Program-made: the position numbers and the translations under genes | In this document: positions 31,500 through 40,003 of the stretch, piece by piece | Layout: each line of letters begins with the position of its first letter | How positions within the stretch are numbered: position 1 is the first letter of the stretch | Notes under the pieces: generated by a model | Databases searched by the model: none | Told to the model about the DNA's origin: nothing | What the model saw: the letters and a program-made list of their open reading frames with translations, nothing else | Assembly (NCBI GenBank): GCA_016721315.1 | Contig: JADKIL010000001.1 | Coordinates: 62,001 to 126,000, forward strand | Length of the DNA: 64,000 nt | Direction of reading: 5' to 3' | Source: Candidatus Villigracilis vicinus | GTDB lineage: Bacteria; Chloroflexota; Anaerolineae; Anaerolineales; Villigracilaceae

Positions 31500-33062
31500 A
31501 TGACACTACCCCTTATACAAATCTACGACACCACCCTGCGCGACGGAACGCAATCCGAAGGCTTCAACCTTTCGGCAAATGACAAGGTCCGTGTGGCGCA
31601 AAAACTGGATGAGTTCGGCGTATCCTTCATTGAAGGCGGCTGGCCCGGTTCGAACCCCAAAGATGTGGAGTTCTTCGAACGCGCCCGTGATATGCAATGG
31701 AAGAACGCCCTCATCGCTGCCTTTGGTTCTACCTGCCGCGTCAAAGGCGGACCCGAGGACGATGCCAACATCAAAGCGCTGCTCGATTCGCGAACACCAG
31801 TCTGCACCATCTTCGGCAAAACGTGGACTCTGCATGTCACCGAAGTCTTGCAAACCACCTACGAAGACAATCTGCGCATCATTGAAGATTCAATTGCTTA
31901 TCTCAAAGCAAATGGCAAGCGTGTCATCTACGATGCCGAACATTTCTTCGATGGCTACAAAGCGGATTCAGCCTATGCACTTGAAACGCTGAAAGCTGCC
32001 ATTCGCGGCGGCGCGGAAATGGTCGTGCTGTGCGATACCAACGGCGGATCCATGCCGTGGGAAGTGGAACGGATCATCCGCGAGATGAAGGCGCAGATTC
32101 AACATCCGTTTGGCATTCATCCACACAATGATTCAGAGACGGCTCTTATCAATGCACTAACCGCTGTCCGTGAAGGTGCGGTTCAAGTGCAGGGAACCAT
32201 CAACGGAGTGGGGGAACGTTGTGGCAATGTCAACTTGTGTTCGGTGGTGGCGAATCTTGAACTCAAAATGGGCTATCAATGCCTGCCCAAGGGCAACATC
32301 CAACACTTGTATGACTTGTCTCATTTTGTAGCTGAAGTTGCCAACCTCACGCCTGACGAGCATTTGCCCTTTGTCGGCAAATCGGCATTCGCGCATAAAG
32401 GTGGTGTTCATGTGGCTGCCATGCGGCGTTCTCCCATTTCGTATCAGCACATTGCACCCGAACTCATCGGTAATAAAATGCGTGTGGTGGTTTCCGACCT
32501 TTCTGGTCGCGGCAACCTGCTCAGCAAAGCCGAAGAACACGGATTGGAAGTTGAGGGCACAGAAGTCGTGCCCGTGCTCAACGAGATCAAAGAACTCGAA
32601 TCGCGCGGCTTTTCCTTTGAAGCTGCCGAGGCTTCGGTAGCGATCATGCTCAAGCGCCAGGAATACGGTTACAAACCGCCTTTTGAATTGATTGATTTCT
32701 TTGTCAATGTAGAACACAGACAAGGACGCGGCATTTTTGCGGAAGCAATGGTCAAAGTCCGCGTGCAGGGTGAAGTGCTGCATACAGCCGCTGAAGGCAA
32801 TGGTCCCGTCAATGCGCTTGACCTCGCCTTACGCAAGGCGCTCAAAGACTATTATCCGCAGATCATGAAATTCAATTTGTCCGATTACAAAGTCCGCATC
32901 CTGGATTCAGATCACGGTACCGAAGCTATCACCCGCGTGTTGATCGACACTCGCAACACCACCTCGCGCTGGAGCACCGTCGGTGCAGGCACGAATATCA
33001 TTGAAGCCAGTTGGCGTGCGTTGGCAGATTCTGTCGAATATGGATTGATGGTGGCGCATTAA
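31500..33062 (+). CDS. cimA: Citramalate synthase
   Basis: 520 residues. It condenses pyruvate and acetyl-CoA to citramalate, the threonine-independent route to 2-oxobutyrate and isoleucine. IYDTTLRDGTQSEGFNLSANDKVRVAQKLDEFGVSFIEGGWPGSNPKD is characteristic of CimA rather than LeuA, as are CDTNGGSMPWE and HPHNDSETALINAL. The C-terminal LeuA-like dimer domain (EAMVKVRVQGEVLHTAAEGNGPVNALDLALRKAL) is present for isoleucine feedback. It shares the operon with leuD, leuB and ilvE. Confidence 0.94.
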   Translation: MTLPLIQIYDTTLRDGTQSEGFNLSANDKVRVAQKLDEFGVSFIEGGWPGSNPKDVEFFERARDMQWKNALIAAFGSTCRVKGGPEDDANIKALLDSRTPVCTIFGKTWTLHVTEVLQTTYEDNLRIIEDSIAYLKANGKRVIYDAEHFFDGYKADSAYALETLKAAIRGGAEMVVLCDTNGGSMPWEVERIIREMKAQIQHPFGIHPHNDSETALINALTAVREGAVQVQGTINGVGERCGNVNLCSVVANLELKMGYQCLPKGNIQHLYDLSHFVAEVANLTPDEHLPFVGKSAFAHKGGVHVAAMRRSPISYQHIAPELIGNKMRVVVSDLSGRGNLLSKAEEHGLEVEGTEVVPVLNEIKELESRGFSFEAAEASVAIMLKRQEYGYKPPFELIDFFVNVEHRQGRGIFAEAMVKVRVQGEVLHTAAEGNGPVNALDLALRKALKDYYPQIMKFNLSDYKVRILDSDHGTEAITRVLIDTRNTTSRWSTVGAGTNIIEASWRALADSVEYGLMVAH

Positions 33063-33064
33063 AA

Positions 33065-33125
33065 TCACGACGGCGGACCGCCGACCACAGACCACAAAAC
33101 GGTCAGCGGTCGGTCGTCTGCGGTC
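33065..33125. repeat. Palindromic element, 'GACCGCCGAC' family
   Basis: GGACCGCCGACCACAGACC and GGTCAGCGGTCGGTCGTCTG are partly complementary around AAAAC, in the cimA-leuB spacer. Same family as 28571-28626. Confidence 0.68.
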
Positions 33126-33141
33126 ATATCAGGAGACTCCT

Positions 33142-34200
33142 TTGAAATTCAAAATCACCTTACTCCCCGGCGACGGCATCGGACCCGAAGTGGTCGCTGA
33201 AGCCGTGCGCGTGCTGGAAACAATTGCCAGCAAATATAAGCACTCATTTCAGTTTCAAGAAAGATTGATGGGTGGCTGCTCGATCGACAAATACGGCTCT
33301 TCCCTGACCGATGAGACTCTTGCCGACTGCCAAGCCTCAGATTCCGTTTTGCTGGGCGCCGTCGGCGGACCGAAATGGGACGACCCCAAAGCCAAAGACC
33401 GCCCTGAGCGTGGATTGCTTGCCCTGCGCAAAGGTCTTGGCGTATTCGCCAATTTACGCCCGGTCAAAGTCCACCCGGCGTTGATGGAATGGTCTCCGCT
33501 CAAGCCGGAGAAATTACAAGGCGTGGATATCCTGGTTGTGCGTGAACTCACGGGTGGGTTGTACTTCGGCTTCCCCAAGGGACGCGACATCAAAGATGGA
33601 CGCGAACGTGCGGTGGACACACTGGAATATTATGATTACGAAGTGAAACGTGTGATGGAGCTTGCTTTCAACCTCGCCCGCGGACGCAAGAAAAAGGTCA
33701 CCTCAGTGGATAAAGCCAATGTGCTCGAATCCTCCCGCTTGTGGCGCCAGATCGCTGTCAAGGTAGGTGAGGCGAACAAGGATATTGAGTTGGAGCATAT
33801 GCTGGTGGATACCGCTTCGATGCGCTTGATCACTGGACCAGCGTGGATGGATGTGGTCGTCACCGAGAATATGTTCGGCGATATTCTCACCGACGAAGCT
33901 TCGGTTTTGGCAGGTTCAATGGGAATGTTGCCCTCTGCCAGTTTGGGCGAATCAACTATCGGTTTGTATGAGCCGATTCACGGTTCCGCTCCAGATATTG
34001 CGGGCAAGGGTATCGCCAACCCGACCGGCACGATCCTTTCCACGGCAATGATGCTGCGTCACTCGTTTAAATTGGAAACCGAAGCCGCAGCCATTGAAAA
34101 AGCAGTGGATGAAACTGTCACAGCGGGTGCGCGTACGGCAGATATCGGCGGTAAGTTAACGACCCGTCAAATGGCGGATGAAATTATTCAAAGACTATAG
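33142..34200 (+). CDS. leuB: 3-isopropylmalate dehydrogenase
   Basis: 352 residues, starting with TTG at 33142; AGGAG at 33131-33135 supports this start. It oxidises and decarboxylates 3-isopropylmalate with NAD. LLPGDGIGPEVVAEAVR, RELTGGLYFGFPKGRD, the NAD-site block IHGSAPDIAGKGIANPTGTILS and MFGDILTDEAS carry the metal-binding aspartates. It is followed by ilvE, whose ribosome site overlaps the leuB stop. Confidence 0.96.
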   Translation: MKFKITLLPGDGIGPEVVAEAVRVLETIASKYKHSFQFQERLMGGCSIDKYGSSLTDETLADCQASDSVLLGAVGGPKWDDPKAKDRPERGLLALRKGLGVFANLRPVKVHPALMEWSPLKPEKLQGVDILVVRELTGGLYFGFPKGRDIKDGRERAVDTLEYYDYEVKRVMELAFNLARGRKKKVTSVDKANVLESSRLWRQIAVKVGEANKDIELEHMLVDTASMRLITGPAWMDVVVTENMFGDILTDEASVLAGSMGMLPSASLGESTIGLYEPIHGSAPDIAGKGIANPTGTILSTAMMLRHSFKLETEAAAIEKAVDETVTAGARTADIGGKLTTRQMADEIIQRL

Positions 34201-34211
34201 GAGAATATGTT

Positions 34212-35132
34212 ATGGGCATGGAATCCAAGTTTATCTGGAAAAATGGGGAGATGGTACCGTTCGAACAGGCGACATTGCACTTTTTGACGCCTGCTTTGCA
34301 TTATGGTGCGGCGGTCTTTGAAGGCATCCGCACTTATAACACCCCAAAGGGACCGGCTATCTTCCGCCTGGGTGAACATGTGAAACGCTTGTTTGACTCA
34401 GCACGTGTGTTGGGCTTCCGGGAATTTCCGTGGAGTTTCGATGATGTGATGAAAGCGCATAAAGATACTGTGCGCGCGAACGGTTTCAATGATTGCTATG
34501 TGCGTCCGCTCATTTATTTGGATGGCGGCGGCTGGAACTTGAATGTGGATTATGGAAAGCCCTCCTTGATGATCGCGGTTTGGGAGTGGAATAATTATCT
34601 TGGCGGCGATGCGTTGGTAAATGGTATTCATGCAAACATCTCTTCCTTTACCCGTCATCATGTCAACGTGACCATGACCAAAGCCAAGATCGCCGGGAAT
34701 TATGCGAACAGCATCCTTGCAAAGACCGAGTCGGAGCGTAATGGCTTCCAGGAAGCCATCATGCTGGATCCGCAAGGATTTGTGGCTGAATGCACGGGTG
34801 AAAACCTCTTTATTGTGCGTAATGGCGTGATCTATACACCATCCACTGCGCCAGTGTTGGAAGGCATTACCCGTTCTTCTCTTGCCACCATTGCTCAAGA
34901 CCTTGGCTATGAAGTTAAGGAAGCGCCAATCTCCCGCGACCAGCTTTATATTGCCGACGAAGTTTTCGTCTGCGGTACAGCAGCGGAAGTGATCGGCTTG
35001 AGCAAAATTGACTATCGCCAGATCGGCGACGGCAAGACCGGACCCATCACCCGCAAAATTCAGGAAACCTATCACGATGCGATCCGTGGAAAGATCGCGA
35101 AGTACGAAGCTTGGTGTGATCTAGTAGGGTAG
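34212..35132 (+). CDS. ilvE: Branched-chain amino-acid aminotransferase
   Basis: 306 residues, fold-type IV PLP enzyme. It performs the last step to Val, Leu and Ile with glutamate as donor. FLTPALHYGAAVFEGIRTYNTPKGPAIFRLGEHVKRLFDSA, KAKIAGNYANSILAK (PLP lysine region), EAIMLDPQGFVAECTGENLFIV and EGITRSSLATIAQDLGYEV are all present. Start at 34212 with GGAG twelve bases upstream. It closes the branched-chain cluster. Confidence 0.95.
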   Translation: MGMESKFIWKNGEMVPFEQATLHFLTPALHYGAAVFEGIRTYNTPKGPAIFRLGEHVKRLFDSARVLGFREFPWSFDDVMKAHKDTVRANGFNDCYVRPLIYLDGGGWNLNVDYGKPSLMIAVWEWNNYLGGDALVNGIHANISSFTRHHVNVTMTKAKIAGNYANSILAKTESERNGFQEAIMLDPQGFVAECTGENLFIVRNGVIYTPSTAPVLEGITRSSLATIAQDLGYEVKEAPISRDQLYIADEVFVCGTAAEVIGLSKIDYRQIGDGKTGPITRKIQETYHDAIRGKIAKYEAWCDLVG

Positions 35133-35154
35133 GGGATAACTCATATAGGGATTT

Positions 35155-35208
35155 GACGATGGATCGTGGAAAGCAGGTTTTATGGTCTGCAGTCCGTGGT
35201 CCATCGTC
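35155..35208. repeat. Palindromic element 'GACGATGGA' upstream of rpsB
   Basis: GACGATGGATCGTGGAAAGC and GCAGTCCGTGGTCCATCGTC are complementary at their ends around GGTTTTATGGTCT. It overlaps the -35 region of the rpsB promoter. Confidence 0.65.
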
Positions 35209-35217
35209 CGATTCCTG

Positions 35218-35226
35218 TGATATAAT
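35218..35226 (+). promoter_or_regulatory. Extended -10 promoter of rpsB
   Basis: TGATATAAT is a perfect extended -10 box; no good -35 box is present 17 bases upstream, as expected for this class. About 130 bases of leader follow. Confidence 0.7.
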
Positions 35227-35254
35227 CCCGCCGCCTTGAAAAAGGCATAATCTG

Positions 35255-35355
35255 CCTGGGACGGGCACAAGCGTCCCTGAGTGGGTCATCAACCCCACTA
35301 AACTCATTCCGCTCCACACCACCACGTGATGCGTGTCGGAGAGCGGATTTTAGGA
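35255..35355 (+). promoter_or_regulatory. Structured rpsB leader
   Basis: Three successive hairpins can be drawn: GGGACG/CGTCCC, AGTGGG/CCCACT and CCGCTC/GAGCGG, the last just before the AGGAG of rpsB. Ribosomal-protein leaders are often autoregulated, so binding of S2 is a reasonable guess. I do not recognise a described rpsB leader class here. Confidence 0.4.
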
Positions 35356-35360
35356 GAAAC

Positions 35361-36233
35361 ATGGCTAATATTTCCATGAAAGCCCTGCTTGAGAGCGGCG
35401 TCCATTTCGGTCACCGCACCAACAAGTGGGATCCCCGTATGAAGCCGTACATTTTCACCGAACGCAACGGCATTCATATCCTCGATCTTCAACAGACCGT
35501 CAAGTTGGCGAACAATGCCTATCAGGTCATCCGTGATACAGTTGCCAACGGTGGTACCGTGCTCTTTGTAGGTACCAAACGCCAGGCACAGGAAACCGTG
35601 ATGGAAGAAGCTGTCCGCGCGGGCATGCCTTACGTCACCGAACGCTGGATGGGTGGCATGCTCACCAACTGGAACACCATGTTCAAGCGTATCCAGGAAC
35701 TTGAGCGCCTCGAAAAACTGCGTGACAGCGGTGATATCAACCGTCTCACCAAGAAGGAAGGCTTGCTGATCGAACGTGAGATCACCCGCCTCCAATCCCG
35801 CCTCAGCGGTGTCCGCGCCATGAAGCGTGTGCCTGACCTGCTCTTCATCGTCGATGTTGGACGCGAAGATGCGGCTGTCGAAGAAGCCAATCTGTTGAAC
35901 ATCCCCGTCGTTGCCTTGGTGGATACCAACTGCAATCCTCAGAGCATTGATTACGTCATCCCTTCCAATGATGATGCCATCCGCGCCATCAAGCTGCTCG
36001 TCTCCAAGATGGCAGATGCTGTTCTAGAAGGCAAAGCTTCCCGCAAGGACGATGAACCTGAAAAGGCTGCTGAAGCACAAGCCGATGCCAAGCCTGTCAA
36101 GTCTTCCCGCCCGGCCCGCAAGGTTGTCGAAACCGACGATCAAGTGGGTGATGATGCTCTGTTGGGCAAGTCCACGCTTGCCAAGCTGAGCCCCAAAGCG
36201 GACGAACCTGCTGCCGACGCCCCTGCTGCTTAA
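35361..36233 (+). CDS. rpsB: 30S ribosomal protein S2
   Basis: 290 residues, longer than the E. coli 241 because of a C-terminal Ala/Pro/Lys-rich tail from about residue 225 (EKAAEAQADAKPVKSSRPARK...). The core is normal: MKALLESGVHFGHRTNKWDPRMKPYIFTERNGIHI, ERWMGGMLTNWNTM, RVPDLLFIVDVGREDAAVEEA and NPQSIDYVIPSNDDAIRAI. AGGAG upstream. tsf follows, as in most bacteria. Confidence 0.97.
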   Translation: MANISMKALLESGVHFGHRTNKWDPRMKPYIFTERNGIHILDLQQTVKLANNAYQVIRDTVANGGTVLFVGTKRQAQETVMEEAVRAGMPYVTERWMGGMLTNWNTMFKRIQELERLEKLRDSGDINRLTKKEGLLIEREITRLQSRLSGVRAMKRVPDLLFIVDVGREDAAVEEANLLNIPVVALVDTNCNPQSIDYVIPSNDDAIRAIKLLVSKMADAVLEGKASRKDDEPEKAAEAQADAKPVKSSRPARKVVETDDQVGDDALLGKSTLAKLSPKADEPAADAPAA

Positions 36234-36283
36234 TAAGCCAGGCAATTGCACACCAAGAACGCAATGTATTAAGGATAGTTACG

Positions 36284-36889
36284 ATGGAAATTACGACTGA
36301 AATGATCAAGCAACTGCGCGCTGCAACCAACGCCCCCATGTTGGATTGCCGCAAAGCGCTGCAGGAAGCCGACGGAAATTTTGACAAGGCTGTAGACTGG
36401 TTGCGCGAAAAAGGCATGGCTACCGCCGCCAAGCGCGCCGACCGCGACGCTTCCAATGGCGTTGTGGAACTGTACTCCCACGGCGGTGGGCGTGTGGGTG
36501 TGATCGTTGAGATCAACTGCGAAACCGATTTCGTTGCCCGCAACGAGCAATTCCGCAAACTCGCCCATGAGATCGCTTTGCAGATCGCTGCCAGCGCACC
36601 CAAGTACATTGTTGCTGAAGAGATCCCTGCCGCTGAACTCGAACACGAAGCGGAGATCGCCCGTGCTCGTGCGAAAGAAGAAGGCAAGCCCGATAATGTC
36701 ATGCCGAAGATCGTCGAAGGACGCATGGAGAAATATAAGGACGAGGTCTGCCTTATGCGCCAGGCATATATCCGCGACGAGTCGATCAGTATCGAAAAGC
36801 TCATTCTCCAGAATGTGGCTGCCATTGGCGAAAATATCATTGTCCGACGCTTCCAGCGTTGGGAACTCGGCGAAAGCATCAATAATTAG
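36284..36889 (+). CDS. tsf: Elongation factor Ts
   Basis: 201 residues, the short Thermus-like form that lacks the second half of E. coli EF-Ts. It recycles EF-Tu. The N-terminal UBA-like part TEMIKQLRAATNAPMLDCRKALQEADGNFDKAVDWLREKG and the core VIVEINCETDFVARNEQF are diagnostic. A strong terminator follows immediately, separating rpsB-tsf from pyrH. Confidence 0.96.
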   Translation: MEITTEMIKQLRAATNAPMLDCRKALQEADGNFDKAVDWLREKGMATAAKRADRDASNGVVELYSHGGGRVGVIVEINCETDFVARNEQFRKLAHEIALQIAASAPKYIVAEEIPAAELEHEAEIARARAKEEGKPDNVMPKIVEGRMEKYKDEVCLMRQAYIRDESISIEKLILQNVAAIGENIIVRRFQRWELGESINN

Positions 36890-36895
36890 TTTCAG

Positions 36896-36924
36896 AAAAG
36901 CCAGCCTTCGGGTTGGCTTTTTTT
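36896..36924 (+). terminator. Terminator after tsf
   Basis: Stem AAGCCAGCC / GGTTGGCTT around a TTCG tetraloop, followed by a run of seven T. It ends 23 bases before pyrH. Confidence 0.9.
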
Positions 36925-36946
36925 CTATTTCGATTTGGAGGTAAAA

Positions 36947-37663
36947 ATGGCTGAACTGAAATATAAAAGGATCCTGCTCAAATTAAGTGGTGAAGCGCTT
37001 GGCGGCTCAATGGGCTATGGCATTGACGTCAATGAAGCGGAATCGATCGCTAGTCGTATCAAGGAAGTGTACGATATGGGCGTGGATGTTGCGGTTGTCA
37101 TTGGTGCAGGTAACCTATGGCGCGGCAAGCAGGGTTTGGAGCGCGGCATGGATCGTTCCACTGCCGATTACATGGGCATGCTTGCCACCGTTATGAATGC
37201 CATGGCGCTGATGGATGCCCTCGAAAGACAGGGCGTATTTACCCGCGTCATGTCTGCCATTGATATGAGAGCCATCGCCGAACCGTATATTCGCCGACGC
37301 GCTGTCCGCCACCTCGAAAAACGCCGCGTGGTCATCTTTGGCGCCGGGACGGGTAATCCCTTCTTCTCAACAGATACCGCTGCTGCTTTACGCGCTACTG
37401 AGATCGACGCCCAAGTGGTTATCAAAGCCACCAAGGTGGACGGTGTCTACGACTCAGACCCCAAGAAAAACCCTGATGCAAAGAAATTCGACCAGCTCAG
37501 CTACATCGAAGTCCTCAATCGCCGTCTCGAAGTAATGGATAGCACCGCGATCACCCTGTGTATGGAGAATAACCTTCCCATTCTTGTTCTCAACTTATGG
37601 GATTCCAAGGCGCTCACCAGCGCACTTTACGGTGAAGCAGTAGGAACATTGGTAGCCGGTTAA
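36947..37663 (+). CDS. pyrH: UMP kinase
   Basis: 238 residues from the ATG at 36947, with TTGGAGG upstream; the in-frame ATG at 36935 overlaps that site and is rejected. It phosphorylates UMP. KRILLKLSGEALGG, VVIGAGNLWRGKQGLERGMDRSTADYMGMLATVMNA, RRAVRHLEKRRVVIFGAGTGNPFFSTDTAAALRA and KVDGVYDSDPKKNPDAKKF match bacterial hexameric UMP kinase. Confidence 0.96.
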   Translation: MAELKYKRILLKLSGEALGGSMGYGIDVNEAESIASRIKEVYDMGVDVAVVIGAGNLWRGKQGLERGMDRSTADYMGMLATVMNAMALMDALERQGVFTRVMSAIDMRAIAEPYIRRRAVRHLEKRRVVIFGAGTGNPFFSTDTAAALRATEIDAQVVIKATKVDGVYDSDPKKNPDAKKFDQLSYIEVLNRRLEVMDSTAITLCMENNLPILVLNLWDSKALTSALYGEAVGTLVAG

Positions 37664-37676
37664 TTGAATTTAACGA

Positions 37677-37711
37677 AAAGCCTCTCCCTTTACCATAGGG
37701 GAGAGGCTTTT
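37677..37711 (+). terminator. Terminator after pyrH
   Basis: Long stem AAAAGCCTCTCCC / GGGGAGAGGCTTTT. It isolates frr and downstream genes from pyrH. Confidence 0.88.
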
Positions 37712-37825
37712 CGTTTTGAGAGTCTCTCCATAATTTTCATAAACTATCAATGTTTTTTCAGTCCCATAGCCTAAATCCTTATTTTAAGGTATCCTTGTAA
37801 TGTAATCTTTTTTTGGAGGAAGATC

Positions 37826-38395
37826 GTGAGTACTGACGAAATCAAGAGCCTATTAAAAGACGCCGATACCCGCATGAACGGCGCGATCCAATCCCTTGTT
37901 GACGACCTGAACGGCATTCGCACAGGGCGAGCCAGCCCGGCACTGGTGGAAAAACTTCCGGTCGAATACTATGGCACTCCCACCCCTCTTCAGAATTTGG
38001 CTTCCATCAGTGTGCCTGAACCTCGCACACTGACTATTAAGCCCTTCGATGTCGGCTCGCTCAAAGATATTGAGAAAGCCATCCGCGTTTCGGAACTGGG
38101 TTTGAACCCCAATTCTGATGGCAAGGTCATCCATTTGAACCTGCCTCCGCTTAATGAAGAACGCCGCCGTGACCTGGTCAAGCACATGAATCATCGTCTT
38201 GAAGAGTCGCGTATTGCCGTGCGCAATGTTCGCCGCGACCTGCATAACGATATTCGTGAGTACGAAAAGGAAAAGCTGATCACGGAAGATGACCTCAAAC
38301 GCGGTGAGGAAGACCTGCAAAAACTCACCGATAAATTCATCGAAGAGATCGCAAAACTTGGGCAGAACAAAGAAAAAGAGATCATGGAAGTCTAG
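37826..38395 (+). CDS. frr: Ribosome recycling factor
   Basis: 189 residues with a GTG start at 37826 preceded by TTGGAGGA. It splits post-termination ribosomes with EF-G. DADTRMNGAIQSLVDDLNGIRTGRASPALVEKLPVEYYG and ISVPEPRTLTIKPFDVGSLKDIEKAIRVSELGLNPNSDG are characteristic, and the C-terminal helix EEDLQKLTDKFIEEIAKL closes the three-helix bundle. Confidence 0.97.
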   Translation: MSTDEIKSLLKDADTRMNGAIQSLVDDLNGIRTGRASPALVEKLPVEYYGTPTPLQNLASISVPEPRTLTIKPFDVGSLKDIEKAIRVSELGLNPNSDGKVIHLNLPPLNEERRRDLVKHMNHRLEESRIAVRNVRRDLHNDIREYEKEKLITEDDLKRGEEDLQKLTDKFIEEIAKLGQNKEKEIMEV

Positions 38396-38436
38396 CCTGC
38401 CACTTCGATGCCGCTGGCATTGAAAAGGTCAACCCT

Positions 38437-39183
38437 ATGACAGACACCCCCTTGAACATTCCGTTGGAAAAGATTCCCCAACACGTTGCCATGATCATGG
38501 ACGGCAACGGACGTTGGGCGATCCAGCGCGGACTTCCGCGCCTGGCAGGGCATAAAGCCGGAACTGAAAACCTGCGCCGCGTGATTCGGTCCACGGTTGA
38601 ATTTGGTGTTAAATACCTGACGATCTATGCCTTTTCCACTGAAAATTGGGGACGCCCTGCCGAGGAAGTGAACGGGCTAATGCTCATCCTTCAAAATGTG
38701 ATCGATCGTGAACTCAATGAACTTCACAAAGAAGGGGTTCAACTTCGTCACATTGGGCGTTTGGAAAGACTGGATCCTGCCATTCAAAAGAAGGTCATGC
38801 ATGCCATTGAACTGACGAAAAATAATGATCGTCTTGTTCTTAATGTCGCCTTTAATTACGGCGGGCGTGATGAGATCGTCAATGCCATTCAAAACATCAT
38901 TCGCGATGGGATCCCCGCTGAAGAAGTGACCGATGAAATGGTCAATCGTTATCTCTTTACCGCTGGTGTGCCCGACCCGGACCTGATCATTCGCACCTCT
39001 GGGGAGTTGCGAGTCAGCAATTTCCTTATCTGGCAGGCGGCATATTCAGAATGGTACATCACACCCACTTTCTGGCCAGATTTTGATAAGGAAGAATACC
39101 GCCGCGCGCTGGAGACTTTCTCCAACCGTGACAGGCGCTACGGAAAAGTTTCTTCAGGGGAATTACAAGAATCAAATGCGTAG
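38437..39183 (+). CDS. uppS: Isoprenyl (undecaprenyl) diphosphate synthase
   Basis: 248 residues, cis-prenyltransferase. It makes the lipid carrier for cell-wall polymers. HVAMIMDGNGRWAIQRGLPRLAGHKAG holds the catalytic aspartate, AFSTENWGRP follows, and DLIIRTSGELRVSNFLIWQAAYSEWYIT is the second signature. The chain length of the product cannot be told from sequence. It overlaps cdsA by eight bases. Confidence 0.95.
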   Translation: MTDTPLNIPLEKIPQHVAMIMDGNGRWAIQRGLPRLAGHKAGTENLRRVIRSTVEFGVKYLTIYAFSTENWGRPAEEVNGLMLILQNVIDRELNELHKEGVQLRHIGRLERLDPAIQKKVMHAIELTKNNDRLVLNVAFNYGGRDEIVNAIQNIIRDGIPAEEVTDEMVNRYLFTAGVPDPDLIIRTSGELRVSNFLIWQAAYSEWYITPTFWPDFDKEEYRRALETFSNRDRRYGKVSSGELQESNA

Positions 39184-39988
39184 ACGATTAATTACAGCAC
39201 TTGCTTTAGCAGTCATCGGGGTGCCCGCCATTGTTTTTGGCGGCATCCTTTATTATTTATTGATGGGAACGTTTCTCATCGGCGCAGCGTGGGAATATGT
39301 ACATTTATTCCGTGCAGTGAAATTTGAACCAAACATGATCGTGACGGTGGGCGGAGTGGCGGTGGTCACTTTGGCGCGCATGTTCCTCCCAGAATATGCC
39401 CAACCCGCTTTTGCGATTGCCATCCTTTTGGCTATGGCAGTACATCTTGTATCTTATGAGCGCGGACGAGACCAGTCCGCGCTCGATTTTGTTATCACCG
39501 TTGGCGGTATTGTCTATATCGGTTGGATGGGCGCCTACCTGCTGGACTTGCGTAACCTGCCCGAAGGTGGATGGTGGTTCATGCTTGTGATGTTTTGCGT
39601 GTGGGCGGGTGACTCCGGCGCCTATTCCATTGGACGGGCGTATGGTAGCCACAAAATGGCGCCGCGCCTTAGCCCCAAGAAAAGCTGGGAAGGCTACGCT
39701 GCGAGTGTTTTTACGGGCATCCATACCGGTGCGCTTTATGTTTGGATATTCCAAACCTATGGGAACCATATTCATGGCATCACCATTTGGCAGGGCGCAC
39801 TCCTTGGTCTGTTGCTTGGCTCCCTGCCGCCATTGGGTGATCTTGGTGAGAGTATGATCAAACGTCAATCGGGTATCAAAGACTCGAGCGATATTATTCC
39901 TGGTCATGGCGGCTTCTTTGACCGTATTGATTCATGGTTATGGGGCGCAGCTATCGGGTTTTATTTTCTCACTTGGTTTATCATCTAA
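39176..39988 (+). CDS. cdsA: Phosphatidate cytidylyltransferase
   Basis: 270 residues from the ATG at 39176, which overlaps the uppS end and follows GGGGAATTAC; an in-frame ATG at 39083 lies well inside uppS and is rejected. It makes CDP-diacylglycerol from phosphatidate and CTP. About seven membrane segments, beginning at residues 5-40 (ALALAVIGVPAIVFGGILYYLL). The CdsA signature is at the C-terminus: GESMIKRQSGIKDSSDIIPG then HGGFFDRIDSW. Order uppS-cdsA is conserved in bacteria. Confidence 0.95.
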   Translation: MRRRLITALALAVIGVPAIVFGGILYYLLMGTFLIGAAWEYVHLFRAVKFEPNMIVTVGGVAVVTLARMFLPEYAQPAFAIAILLAMAVHLVSYERGRDQSALDFVITVGGIVYIGWMGAYLLDLRNLPEGGWWFMLVMFCVWAGDSGAYSIGRAYGSHKMAPRLSPKKSWEGYAASVFTGIHTGALYVWIFQTYGNHIHGITIWQGALLGLLLGSLPPLGDLGESMIKRQSGIKDSSDIIPGHGGFFDRIDSWLWGAAIGFYFLTWFII

Positions 39989-40003
39989 ACACTGGAGGAT
40001 AAG

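Noticed and set aside
39083..39175. Longer cdsA start at 39083
   Set aside because: It would overlap most of the uppS C-terminus; the hydrophobic N-terminus of CdsA begins at the 39176 ATG.
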